A stretch of DNA of 64,000 nt, taken from the NCBI RefSeq assembly GCF_026240635.1, contig NZ_CP110848.1:1428501-1492500 (forward strand). Direction: 5' to 3'. Within the stretch, counting starts at the first letter, position 1, and each line of letters starts with the position of its first letter. The DNA is from Trichothermofontia sichuanensis B231. GTDB taxonomy: Bacteria > Cyanobacteriota > Cyanobacteriia > B231. Positions 55,726 through 64,000 of the stretch are shown in pieces. The position numbers and the translations under genes are program-made. The notes below the pieces were generated by a model. That model made no database searches. It saw only the letters and a program-made list of their open reading frames with translations, and was not told the origin of the DNA.

Positions 55726-56817
55726 ATGCATCAGTCTGAGATCGGGGTTGCGGTAGTCGGCACAGGTTTTGGTCAAAAAGTCCATATTCCTGGTCTTCAG
55801 GCCCATCCCCGCACACGAGTGGTTGCGTTATATCATCGAGATCGGGAAACGGCAAGGGGGATCGCCGCCGCTAATCAGGTGCCGATCGCCTGCCAGAGTA
55901 TTGAAGAAATTGTGGCTCAACCAGAGGTGCAGGCGGTTAGCATTGCTACCCCGCCCTTTTTGCACTACGAAATGGCGAAGACCGTATTGCAGGCCGGGAA
56001 GCATTTATTACTGGAAAAACCAACGACTTTGACCGTGGAGGAAGCACGGGAATTATGGCAATTGGCCACCGCCCAAGGGGTGGCCACGGCGATGGATTTT
56101 GAATACCGGTGTGTCCCGGCTTGGCAGCGGTTGGCAGAACTCTTGGCGGAAGGGTATGTGGGCCAAAAACGGCTAATTAAGATCGACTGGTTGGCAGCCA
56201 GTCGCGCAGATGCGAGTCGAGCCTGGAATTGGTATGCTCGTAAGGATCAGGGGGGCGGTGCCCTGGGGTCCCTGGGATCCCATACGTTCGACTACATTGC
56301 CTGGTTATTTGGCCCGGTCAAGCGCCTGAATGCCCGTCTGATCACGACGATTGCCCAACGCCCTGATCCCCAGACGGGAGTAATGAAACCCGTGGATGCA
56401 GATGATACCTGCTTAATTACCTTGGAGTTGGCGGATGGTACTCCCTGTCAGGTATCGATTAGTGCCGTGACCTACCAGGGGCGGGGACATTGGATAGAGG
56501 TTTATGGCGATCGCGGCACCCTTATTTTGGGCAGTAACAATCAAAAAGATTATGTCCACGGGTTTCAACTGTGGGGGGCACCGGTGGGGAAAGCCTTAGC
56601 TGAGTTAGAAATTCCCAAACGTTTGGCCTTCCCCCAAGTGTTTGCCGATGGTCGGATTGCGGCGTTTATGGGCATTGTCGATCGCTGGGTAGCAGGCATC
56701 GAGCGCGGAGAACCGATCGTCCCTTCGTTGCGAGAAGGGGTTTATTCCCAACTGCTGATGGATCTGAGCCACCATTCCCACACAACCCAGCAATGGGTGG
56801 ACGTTCCCCCCGTTTAA
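55726..56817 (+). CDS. Gfo/Idh/MocA family oxidoreductase
   Basis: This 363-residue protein has an N-terminal Rossmann domain (IGVAVVGTGFGQKVHIPGL; then LLLEKPTTLTVEEAREL, carrying the EKP motif with catalytic-site Lys) and a C-terminal alpha/beta dimerisation domain (GGGALGSLGSHTFDYIAWLF with the conserved His). Family members oxidise or reduce sugars, inositols or related compounds with NAD(P). The substrate cannot be inferred from the sequence. Start ATG at 55726. It stands alone upstream of tRNA-Glu. Confidence 0.92.
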   Translation: MHQSEIGVAVVGTGFGQKVHIPGLQAHPRTRVVALYHRDRETARGIAAANQVPIACQSIEEIVAQPEVQAVSIATPPFLHYEMAKTVLQAGKHLLLEKPTTLTVEEARELWQLATAQGVATAMDFEYRCVPAWQRLAELLAEGYVGQKRLIKIDWLAASRADASRAWNWYARKDQGGGALGSLGSHTFDYIAWLFGPVKRLNARLITTIAQRPDPQTGVMKPVDADDTCLITLELADGTPCQVSISAVTYQGRGHWIEVYGDRGTLILGSNNQKDYVHGFQLWGAPVGKALAELEIPKRLAFPQVFADGRIAAFMGIVDRWVAGIERGEPIVPSLREGVYSQLLMDLSHHSHTTQQWVDVPPV

Positions 56818-56935
56818 CCTTTTGTATCCTTTGGGGCTTAACTTGTGAGCTTAACTTGTGAGCAGGTCTAGGGAGCCATCAGGCTCCTCCCGTCCCTCGC
56901 TTTTAGTGTATTTTTTATTAGCGTATTTTTTAGGA

Positions 56936-57008
56936 TACCCCCAGGGGAATTCGAATCCCCGTTACCTCCGTGAAAGGGAGGTGTCCTAGGCCTCTAGACG
57001 ATGGGGGC
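56936..57008 (-). tRNA. trnE: tRNA-Glu (anticodon UUC)
   Basis: On the minus strand the 73-base sequence starts GCCCCCATCGTCTAGAGGCC. The acceptor stem pairs GCCCCCA with TGGGGGT, the anticodon loop reads CTTTCAC (UUC) and the T-loop is TTCGAAT. The discriminator is A, and the 3' CCA is not encoded. In cyanobacteria Glu-tRNA(Glu) also feeds tetrapyrrole (chlorophyll, haem, bilin) synthesis. Confidence 0.95.
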
Positions 57009-57104
57009 GTGGTTTTGACCTTTTCCAGAATAGGGGACATGCAAACATTCTGTCAATACCTATGCTCCCAGGATTTCTGAGAAACTTTTCGGGTGGCGTC
57101 CCCT

Positions 57105-57228
57105 AATCGCCGCGGTCCCTCTCCCAGAGCAGGGCAGGTGCTCATCGAGCTAGATTTAGCGGTAGTCCCTTCGCCCCTGGTGGGAGAAGGGATTTAGGGA
57201 TGAGGGGCAAAGCATTGGTCAGCTAACC
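57105..57228. repeat. Family 3 element, partial copy
   Basis: It contains gcaggtgctcatcgagctag, the 'cccttcgcccctggtgggag' and 'aagggatttagggatgaggg' blocks and ends ATTGGTCAGCTAACC, a diverged terminus. It lies between tRNA-Glu and the small conserved gene. Confidence 0.5.
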
Positions 57229-57233
57229 AGGGG

Positions 57234-57521
57234 TTAGATTCCAGCCCCTAGGCCACGTGAGTTCCGCAGGCGGATCAGTTGGCGGCGCATTTGCGGAGAG
57301 GCGGCCAGTTCGCTAATGGGGGATGCCTTAGCTTCAATGTGGATCGGTTCGAGGTACTCATCCGCCCCACAGAGGAAGGCATCTAGGAGTAGTTCCAGAA
57401 GTTGGTCCCGATCAGTCATCGCCTCCCCTTCTTCCAACAGGTTGAACTTCAGGTGGATCTCGCACTCATAAATGCCAAGGTCATGCGTGATCGGAGGTTG
57501 GGGGGAGGTTTTAGATGACAT
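57234..57521 (-). CDS. Small conserved cyanobacterial protein (tentatively Npun_R1517-like)
   Basis: This is a 95-residue acidic protein without membrane segments. The block GIYECEIHLKFNLLEEGEAM followed by DQLLELLLDAFLCGADEYLE and the tail SPQMRRQLIRLRN fits, from memory, a small cyanobacterial family that includes Npun_R1517 and Asr1734. A member of that family has been reported to affect heterocyst development. I cannot confirm the match without a search, and nothing else here points to heterocysts. ATG at 57521. Confidence 0.65.
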   Translation of the reverse strand: MSSKTSPQPPITHDLGIYECEIHLKFNLLEEGEAMTDRDQLLELLLDAFLCGADEYLEPIHIEAKASPISELAASPQMRRQLIRLRNSRGLGAGI

Positions 57522-57981
57522 GTTAATGATTTCCTCTAGAATGCTGGAGGGGTGGCTTGGGAGATTGGTTGGGTCTGGAATGCGTGATTGTGGGAGCGTT
57601 AATACGCTTAAAACCCAGCTCTAGCCTTGATTATTCCATACTAGATTTGCCGATCTATATCCCTTTCCGGGAACTCATCGAAATTTAAAAAACGCTTACT
57701 TTATACAGACTTCATACTTTTAAGGACTGCCAGCGGCTAGCCTCCATTATTTTAGTTATTTTGGGGAATTTTTAGCCGATCGGGGCACACTGAGATCAAT
57801 CCATTGTTTAATTCATTACAGGCAAAGTAGAACAATAACGGCAAGTATTTACACAAGATTTAAAAATAGGGCCTGACCAGGGACCCAGTTACAGACTCTT
57901 AATTTTAAGGTTTTACTAAGTGATACCGGGCAGGATGTAGAGTCTCAGTAACCTTGTGGGGGCACCGGCCTCTAAATCATG
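57522..57981. other. Intergenic, no supported gene
   Basis: This AT-richer spacer lies between the 3' end of the giant TPR/glycosyltransferase gene and the small gene. I see no open frame with a ribosome-binding site and no hairpin with a T-run. Confidence 0.35.
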
Positions 57982-60900
57982 TCATGGGTAGAGATGACTG
58001 AGAGTCAGGAGTAGCTTTTGGATTTGATTTTCCCAGGTGAGGGAACGCATGAACTGGGCGGCCCGCTCGCCTTTTTGCCTGGCTGCTTCGCGATTTTGGT
58101 AAACCGCTTCCAACTGTTCGAGCACTTCTTCCACGGCGGATTCGCCCCAGCCATCCACGGCGGGGAAATGCGCATTGGGGCGAACGGGTCCCTGCGATCG
58201 CAATCCATAACAATGATCCAGGTTTAAATCGTCGCGAATTAGATCCAGGTGACCCGTATTGGCTGACAAGATTGTGGGCAGACCGGTGGCGAGGCATTCC
58301 ATGGCCACCAGATTGGTTCCGCCTTCAGCCCGATTGGTGAAGACGGCGACATCCGCTTCCCGCAGCAGGTTAGGCATCTGGTGATTGGGTACCATGCCGA
58401 GATCAATGACGGCTTCGTCTGGGATACCATTTTGCACTAACCAGGGCACAATCTCTAACTGGCGGTTACTCCCCATCGCAGGCAGTCCGATCACGTTGCC
58501 CGTCTGCTCCATGCCGCTCATATATTGGGGCCAGTGGGTTTGCCAAGCGGTGATGAGCAGGGCTTCAGGGTGGCGCTGCTGGAAGTGCTTAAAGGCGGCG
58601 ACGATAATATCTTGGCCTTTGCGGTACTCCAGTTTACCCCCGGAGAAGATGACAAAGCGATCGGGAAACAGGTTTAGCCGGGGTGCGGGATGGAAATAGG
58701 TGGGATCAATGCCCTGGAGGACGGTACTGACTCTGATTAACCCATGCTGTCGTAGGACGGCCTCATTCCAATGGGACCCGGCAATAATCCAATCGTATTG
58801 CTCGGCGATCGCGAGGGCCTCGGCAGTAAAACGAGTATTTTCCGAGAAGATGACCCCGACGGTGCGATCGCCGCGAAATGCTTGGAGGCGATCGGCCCCT
58901 GCAAAGTTATTGCCAAGGGCCTGGAGCACTGGCATACCGAGGACGATGGTTTGGCCGGGATGTTGGCTCGTAATTTGTTCAATCTGTTGATAGGTCTGGA
59001 AGTAGGGCAAGAGTAACCGTTGATAGAGGGGATTCAGGTCTTCTAGGCGCACCAGGGGTGGGCGCAGGGCAATGGGCTGGCAGGATTTATGTCGCAACAG
59101 TTGCAGGGCTAAGTTAAAGCCATAGACGCCCCAACCGCTGGTTAATTGCATCGACCAGTCGATCGCGATTTGTGCAGGGGCGGGTTTACCCATATCCTGG
59201 CTATTGACGGATACCCTGGATAAACTCGCCCCTACGATCGAGGGTGTCAGGATTTTAGGCTGAATCGCGATCGGGTTTGAAGACGTTTGCGGTTCAGTAA
59301 TTTCTAGAGGATTGTGAATTTTGAATTTTGAGTTTTGAATAACCAATTCCTCCAAGGCTGTTTTAACGCGCTCAATCACCCCTGCCCAATCCCCTGGTTC
59401 GGTTTGACGAAATAGCCGCATGGTGGGGTACCAGGGACTATCGTCGCGATCGAGCAACCAGCGCCAATCCGGAACATAAGAAAGGAGTACCCAGACAGGT
59501 TTTGCTAACGCACCCGCGAGGTGGGCCGCTGCCGTATCTACGGTAATGACCAGATCTAATTGTTTAATAGCGGCAGCCGTATCGGCAAAATCCTGTAAAT
59601 GAGGACTTAAATCCCATACGGTGATATCGGGGGGTAGCTCCGTCAATTGTGATGAAGCTGCCCCCACTTGCAGGCTATAAAAGGCAATATGGGGAACCTG
59701 GAGTAAGGGTAAAAATTGTGCAAGTTTGCACGATCGCAGGCGGTCTTTCGTATTCTGTGGATTACCAGCCCAGACGATGCCAACAGAGAGATGGGTATTT
59801 AGGGGAGGGGTTAACCGTAAACGATGCTCAGGCGGAGCTTGGAGGTAGGGAACAGAAGCAGGAATGGTGTCCAGGGTTGTCCCAAAAATCAGCGGCAAAC
59901 TCATTAAGGGAATATAGACATCAAAGGTGATAGCCGCCAGGTTGGGTTCATGCACCTGGATGACACCGGGAGCCGTAGCAAGAAGACGATGGAGGGAAGC
60001 ATGGCAAGCAACGATGACTTTTCCGCCGCGATCGGCAATCAGGGCTGCGTAGCGGATAAATTGGATCTTATCTCCAAATCCTTGTTCAGGATAGATAAGA
60101 ATACGTTTACCTTGTAGGGGACTGCCATCCCAGCGGCGTAACTGAGGTGAACTCTGTAAATTCTCTATACCCGAGAAACTATTCTTAAAACTACTCACTT
60201 TAAATCGCCATTCATAACCGACCCAACCCTGAAGGAAATCCCCTTGTAAAAGGTAGGTGGTTCCCAGTCCATAGTTGGCTTCCGGCAGATCAGGCTCAAT
60301 AGCCAGAGCTTGTCTACCGCAGGCGATCGCCGCCATTAAATTACCCTGTAACTGGTAAGCGTTTGCTAAATTACTGTAAGCCGGGGCTAGATCAGGGCGC
60401 AATTGAATCGCCCGCTGATAATAGGTAATGGCTTCCTCAAAGCGATAGTCTTCAGCAAGAAGACTACCCAGATTAATATAAAGTTCATAGGCATGAGGGG
60501 CCAGCGTGATTGCCCGCTGGTAATACTGAATCGCAAGATCCAATTGCCCCTGCTGTTGAAAAGCCCAGGCTAGCCCTTTAATGGCATGGAATGAGTCTGG
60601 TTGCCGTTGTTGAGCCATCTCAAAGGCGTGAATGGCTCCTGTCCAATCCTGGTTTTGGACACACTGATATCCCTGCTGCATTAAAATATCTACCGGGTCT
60701 GGTCCTGTCTTAGGAACGGGTTGAGCCATATCCTGGTTATTGATGGATACCTCAACCAAGAGGTGTGGGGTGTGAGACGTGAGGCTAGTCTCTGCGCTCA
60801 GGTCTCTTTCCACGTTTCTCTTGCCTCGCTTCTCTGCAATTTTTGACTTGTGAATTAACCCTTCTTCCAAGGCCGTTTTAATGCGCTGGATAACCCCTGC

Positions 60901-63900
60901 CCAGTCCCCCGGTTTTGTTTGGCGAAATAGCTGCATGGTGGGGTACCAGGGACTATCGTCGCGATCGAGGAGCCAGCGCCAATCGGGTAAATAGGCCAGC
61001 ATTACCCATACGGGTTTGGCCATTGCGCCTGCCAGATGGGCTACAGCCGTATCAATCGTAATCACTAAATCGAGTTGGTCGATCGCTGCGGCTGTAACTG
61101 CAAAATCCTGTAATTGCGGGCTGAGATCGTGAATAGCGATTGAAGGGGGTAAATCCGCAAGCTGCCGACTTTCTGGGCCAACTTGTAGGCTATAGAATGC
61201 TATATTCTCTAGAGAAAATAGGGGGAGAAATACCCGTAAGGGACAGGAGCGATCGGTGTTATTCACATTATCCGGACTACCGGCCCAGGCAATACCAATT
61301 TTCAGCACATTATCGCGGCTGGTTCCTAAATCGATCGCGACGCCTGGGGGAACTTGCAGATAAGGAATATCTGCCGGGATAGTAGCTAATGTGGTCTTAA
61401 ACAGACCGGGCAAACTCATGAGAGGGACATAAACATCGAACTCAGTGGGAGGTAAGGCTCTATCCGTTACACGATCGACACCCGGTAGCGTCGTAAATAA
61501 TCGCTTCAATTCCGGTGGACAGCCCATAATCACGTGTCCGCCCCTAGCTGCCAGAAGTGGCGCATAACGGGCTAGCTGAATCTTGTCCCCAAAGCCTTGT
61601 TCTGGATGAATAAAAATGCGTTTACCTTGTAAATCGTTACCATCCCACCGGCGGTCTTCACCACCAGGTAGTGGTAGGAGATACTTAGTAAAACTCTGGG
61701 CCTTAAAGCGCCACTCATATTCTGCCCAACCAGGAAGTAGGTCACCTCTGATCAATTGAGTTGTCCCCAGTGCAAAGTGAGCCTCGGCAAAGTCTGGGAC
61801 AAGCGCGATCGCCTGTCGTAAATGCTGCTCAGCGCGGTCTAACTCTAATCGTTGCTTATACAGCCAACCTAGCGAATAGTGGGCATTCGGTAAATCGGGT
61901 TGCAGGGCGATCGCGTTTCGGAAACAGGTTATGGCTGCATCCCATTGTTTATCGTTCAAATAGGTATTTCCCTGCTTGAGTAGGGCTGCGATCGTCGTTT
62001 CGATGGTCTTTTGTTCAGAGATATTCGGTTGGGTGCGAGCATCCCGTAGTTCTGTTAACGCTGCCACCACCCGCGTCATCACCTCAGCCCAATCCCCCAG
62101 GCGGGTTTGGCGGAACAGCCGTACCGTTGGGTACCAGGGACTATCTTCTCGCTCCAGTAACCAACGCCAATCGGGCAGGGCTGAGAGCAAAATCCAGGTT
62201 GGCTTGCCCAGGGCACCGGCCAGATGGGCTACTGACGTATCCACAGTAATGACCAGATCCAGTTGTTCAATGACTGCTGCGGTATCAGCAAAATCCCTCA
62301 GATGGGGACTGAGATCGGGGACGACCAGCCCATCGGGTAAATCGGCTAACTGGGCAACGGGACCACCGACCTGGAGGCTATAAAAACCAACGTTTTCAAC
62401 TGATAAAACTGGCAGAAATGCTCTTAAGGGACACGATCGCTTTTGATCCGTCGGATTTTGGGGATTCCCTGCCCAGACAATGCCAACCTTGAGGCGAATC
62501 TGGGCTGGGGCTTGCAGAATCAGGGGCGGAATGGCAGGTGCCTTGAGATAGGGAACGTGGGCCGGAACCGTATTGAGATCGGTTTGGAAAATAATGGGTA
62601 AATCCATCAACGGTAGGAAGGTATCAAAGGCCACCTCATGGTGGGTGACGGCCTGATCAACCCCTTCAACCGAGGCAATTAACCGCTCCAGTCCTGCATA
62701 ACAGGAGACAATCACCCGTCCGCCCCGTTGCGCCACCAAGGGGGCATAGCGGACAAATTGGATAATATCGCCATGACCCTGTTCCGGGTAGAGCAAAATC
62801 GTTTTGCCGGTTAGATCATTGCCGTCCCATTGGGGTTGTGAAAAATTGGGTAAGCCTTCGTCTTCTACTTGCCAACGCCAACGATATTCAGCAAAGCCTC
62901 GAACTAAATCCCCTAGGGTCAATAGGGATAGGCCAAGATTGCGATGAGCCGCACTCAGGCCAGGATCATGAGCGATCGCTTGTTCAAAATAGGCTATTGC
63001 TTCAGTAACTTTTCCACGTCGAAAATAGGCTGATCCAAGATTGTTATAGGCTGCTGCTTCCTGGGGGTAAACCTGTAGGAGTTGTTCATAACACGCTTTG
63101 ATCTCCTCAAAGGGGTCCTGAGGTGTAAAGAGTTTTTCCCAAGTGTCAGCCTGCGCCAGAATACTCCCCAGCCCATAGTACGGTTCTGGATAAGCAGGAT
63201 TGAGGGCAATCGCTTGTCGATAATGATCGCTAGCAGCTTGAAGATTTCCCTGTACTTGCAATGCCTTGCCCAAGTTGTGGTGGGCTTGGGGAAAATCTGG
63301 TTTTTGCCGGAGGGCTGCCCGATAGTAGGTGATGGCGGCATCAAGATCCCCAGCTTTGTGCAGAGCCACCCCCAAATTAGCCAGGGTATGGGGGAGGTTG
63401 GGGTTCAGGGCGATCGCTTGTTGATAGCAGGCGATCGCCGTTGGCCAATCCTGTTGCTCCAAAGCTTGGGTTCCTTCCTGGAGCAGTCGTTCCAAGGTTT
63501 GTCGTTGGGTAGCGGCTATGCGGGTCATATCCGGAGCGATCTGGCTCTGGGTATTGTTTGCCGTCGTGGCCGGTATGGTGTGGGAGGGTGAAGCTGTTAC
63601 AGGTTTTGCGATCGCTTGATCCTGGGAAATTGGGCGCGATTCTCCTGGGGAGACGCTACGCGAACGCGTCGCTTTGGATGTGCTTTTCGGCGTTATCTGG
63701 AAGCTTTTGGGGTTAGCAGTTGGCGTTGTTGATTGAGAACGGGATTTTTTCCCAGAAGTTGCCTGCTTTTTGGCTTTTGCTCTAGATTTTTTCGGTGTTG
63801 CCCGAACCTGCTGCCGTTTATCCTGCTGAGTTCCTGGATAGTCCTTAAGGGCTGCGATAACCTGGGTGATAACTGCCTCCCAATCCTGTCGTCGCGGTTG

Positions 63901-64000
63901 GCGGAAGAGGCGCAGGGTGGGGTACCAGGGGCTATCTTCGCGTCCCAACAACCAACGCCAATCGGGGATATAGGCCAGCAGCACCCAAGCGGGTTTCGCT
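57982..64000 (-). CDS. Giant modular protein: repeated TPR + GT9-like domains and a C-terminal GT4 glycosyltransferase (5' end outside window)
   Basis: At least 2,005 codons are open to the right edge, so the start is missing; the apparent start at 63984 is only an internal GTG. Counting from there, residues 1-50 are the tail of one GT9-like domain, 53-150 a Lys/Ser/Thr-rich linker, 160-370 TPR repeats, 385-640 a GT9-like (heptosyltransferase-fold) domain, 665-760 TPR, 780-1040 GT9-like, 1105-1270 TPR, 1290-1540 GT9-like and 1605-2000 a GT-B glycosyltransferase of GT4 type (GKLEYRKGQDIIVAAF, NRAEGGTNLVAMECLATGLP). Each GT9-like unit has PEQGxGDxIQFxRY, GIVWAGNPxN and VDTxxAHLAGAL. Glycosylation of protein, S-layer or extracellular glycan is likely but the acceptor is unknown. 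No signal peptide is visible in the part present. Confidence 0.88.
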   Translation of the reverse strand, partial: AKPAWVLLAYIPDWRWLLGREDSPWYPTLRLFRQPRRQDWEAVITQVIAALKDYPGTQQDKRQQVRATPKKSRAKAKKQATSGKKSRSQSTTPTANPKSFQITPKSTSKATRSRSVSPGESRPISQDQAIAKPVTASPSHTIPATTANNTQSQIAPDMTRIAATQRQTLERLLQEGTQALEQQDWPTAIACYQQAIALNPNLPHTLANLGVALHKAGDLDAAITYYRAALRQKPDFPQAHHNLGKALQVQGNLQAASDHYRQAIALNPAYPEPYYGLGSILAQADTWEKLFTPQDPFEEIKACYEQLLQVYPQEAAAYNNLGSAYFRRGKVTEAIAYFEQAIAHDPGLSAAHRNLGLSLLTLGDLVRGFAEYRWRWQVEDEGLPNFSQPQWDGNDLTGKTILLYPEQGHGDIIQFVRYAPLVAQRGGRVIVSCYAGLERLIASVEGVDQAVTHHEVAFDTFLPLMDLPIIFQTDLNTVPAHVPYLKAPAIPPLILQAPAQIRLKVGIVWAGNPQNPTDQKRSCPLRAFLPVLSVENVGFYSLQVGGPVAQLADLPDGLVVPDLSPHLRDFADTAAVIEQLDLVITVDTSVAHLAGALGKPTWILLSALPDWRWLLEREDSPWYPTVRLFRQTRLGDWAEVMTRVVAALTELRDARTQPNISEQKTIETTIAALLKQGNTYLNDKQWDAAITCFRNAIALQPDLPNAHYSLGWLYKQRLELDRAEQHLRQAIALVPDFAEAHFALGTTQLIRGDLLPGWAEYEWRFKAQSFTKYLLPLPGGEDRRWDGNDLQGKRIFIHPEQGFGDKIQLARYAPLLAARGGHVIMGCPPELKRLFTTLPGVDRVTDRALPPTEFDVYVPLMSLPGLFKTTLATIPADIPYLQVPPGVAIDLGTSRDNVLKIGIAWAGSPDNVNNTDRSCPLRVFLPLFSLENIAFYSLQVGPESRQLADLPPSIAIHDLSPQLQDFAVTAAAIDQLDLVITIDTAVAHLAGAMAKPVWVMLAYLPDWRWLLDRDDSPWYPTMQLFRQTKPGDWAGVIQRIKTALEEGLIHKSKIAEKRGKRNVERDLSAETSLTSHTPHLLVEVSINNQDMAQPVPKTGPDPVDILMQQGYQCVQNQDWTGAIHAFEMAQQRQPDSFHAIKGLAWAFQQQGQLDLAIQYYQRAITLAPHAYELYINLGSLLAEDYRFEEAITYYQRAIQLRPDLAPAYSNLANAYQLQGNLMAAIACGRQALAIEPDLPEANYGLGTTYLLQGDFLQGWVGYEWRFKVSSFKNSFSGIENLQSSPQLRRWDGSPLQGKRILIYPEQGFGDKIQFIRYAALIADRGGKVIVACHASLHRLLATAPGVIQVHEPNLAAITFDVYIPLMSLPLIFGTTLDTIPASVPYLQAPPEHRLRLTPPLNTHLSVGIVWAGNPQNTKDRLRSCKLAQFLPLLQVPHIAFYSLQVGAASSQLTELPPDITVWDLSPHLQDFADTAAAIKQLDLVITVDTAAAHLAGALAKPVWVLLSYVPDWRWLLDRDDSPWYPTMRLFRQTEPGDWAGVIERVKTALEELVIQNSKFKIHNPLEITEPQTSSNPIAIQPKILTPSIVGASLSRVSVNSQDMGKPAPAQIAIDWSMQLTSGWGVYGFNLALQLLRHKSCQPIALRPPLVRLEDLNPLYQRLLLPYFQTYQQIEQITSQHPGQTIVLGMPVLQALGNNFAGADRLQAFRGDRTVGVIFSENTRFTAEALAIAEQYDWIIAGSHWNEAVLRQHGLIRVSTVLQGIDPTYFHPAPRLNLFPDRFVIFSGGKLEYRKGQDIIVAAFKHFQQRHPEALLITAWQTHWPQYMSGMEQTGNVIGLPAMGSNRQLEIVPWLVQNGIPDEAVIDLGMVPNHQMPNLLREADVAVFTNRAEGGTNLVAMECLATGLPTILSANTGHLDLIRDDLNLDHCYGLRSQGPVRPNAHFPAVDGWGESAVEEVLEQLEAVYQNREAARQKGERAAQFMRSLTWENQIQKLLLTLSHLYP

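Overview
The window is chromosomal DNA from a cyanobacterium. It carries genes for photosystem II subunits (psbU, psbX), ycf66, a high-light-inducible protein, ferredoxin-NADP reductase with a phycobilisome-linker domain (petH), phosphoribulokinase (prk), the light-repressed hibernation factor (lrtA/hpf) and a cyAbrB regulator. The octamer GCGATCGC (HIP1) is very frequent. A fraC-fraD-fraE set argues that the organism is filamentous. The genus cannot be named from the sequence alone.

Layout: 0.5-3.3 kb holds mreB-mreC-mreD (minus strand). 3.9-14.5 kb holds ssb, a transketolase-family gene, comM/yifB, recF, a DUF2126 gene followed by an Anbu proteasome-type protease, and a CYTH protein. 14.8-25.3 kb holds psbU, an OmpA-like protein, a CNT-family nucleoside transporter, divergent petH and prk, a membrane protein with dapB, lrtA/hpf and lipB. 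25.3-33.4 kb holds an LCP protein, a tiny Trp-rich ORF ending in a terminator, a group 2 sigma factor, tlyA, ppa and a PP2C phosphatase. 33.5-34.6 kb holds two decayed sulfotransferase genes. 35-39.7 kb holds a cNMP-binding protein and a tight minus-strand run fraC-fraD-fraE-phr-GIY-YIG. 39.9-45 kb holds a tandem BtuR/CobA fusion, a wrecked nitrate/bicarbonate ABC transporter operon, an HtrA protease and a frameshifted cupin gene. 45.4-48.4 kb is a photosynthesis-flavoured cluster: psbX, ycf66, two TolB-like lipoproteins and an Hlip. 48.6-57.5 kb holds sdhB, cyabrB, a CPBP protease, cobL, an RTX/Calx-beta protein, a Gfo/Idh/MocA oxidoreductase, tRNA-Glu and a small conserved protein. 58-64 kb is one giant gene, running off the right edge, that repeats a TPR plus GT9-like module and ends in a GT4-like glycosyltransferase.

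Between the genes lie three families of short dispersed elements that look like MITEs: family 1 with TATAGTCA ends, family 2 with AGCCTTTACCT/AGGTAAAGGCT ends, and family 3 with TTGACTGAC-like ends. They account for many of the gaps. Several genes are decayed by internal deletion or small tandem duplication with both gene ends kept. The most notable items are the repeated TPR/GT9 megaprotein, the broken transporter operon, the DUF2126-Anbu pair, the fra-phr gene run, the MITE families and the Trp-rich mini-ORF upstream of the sigma factor.
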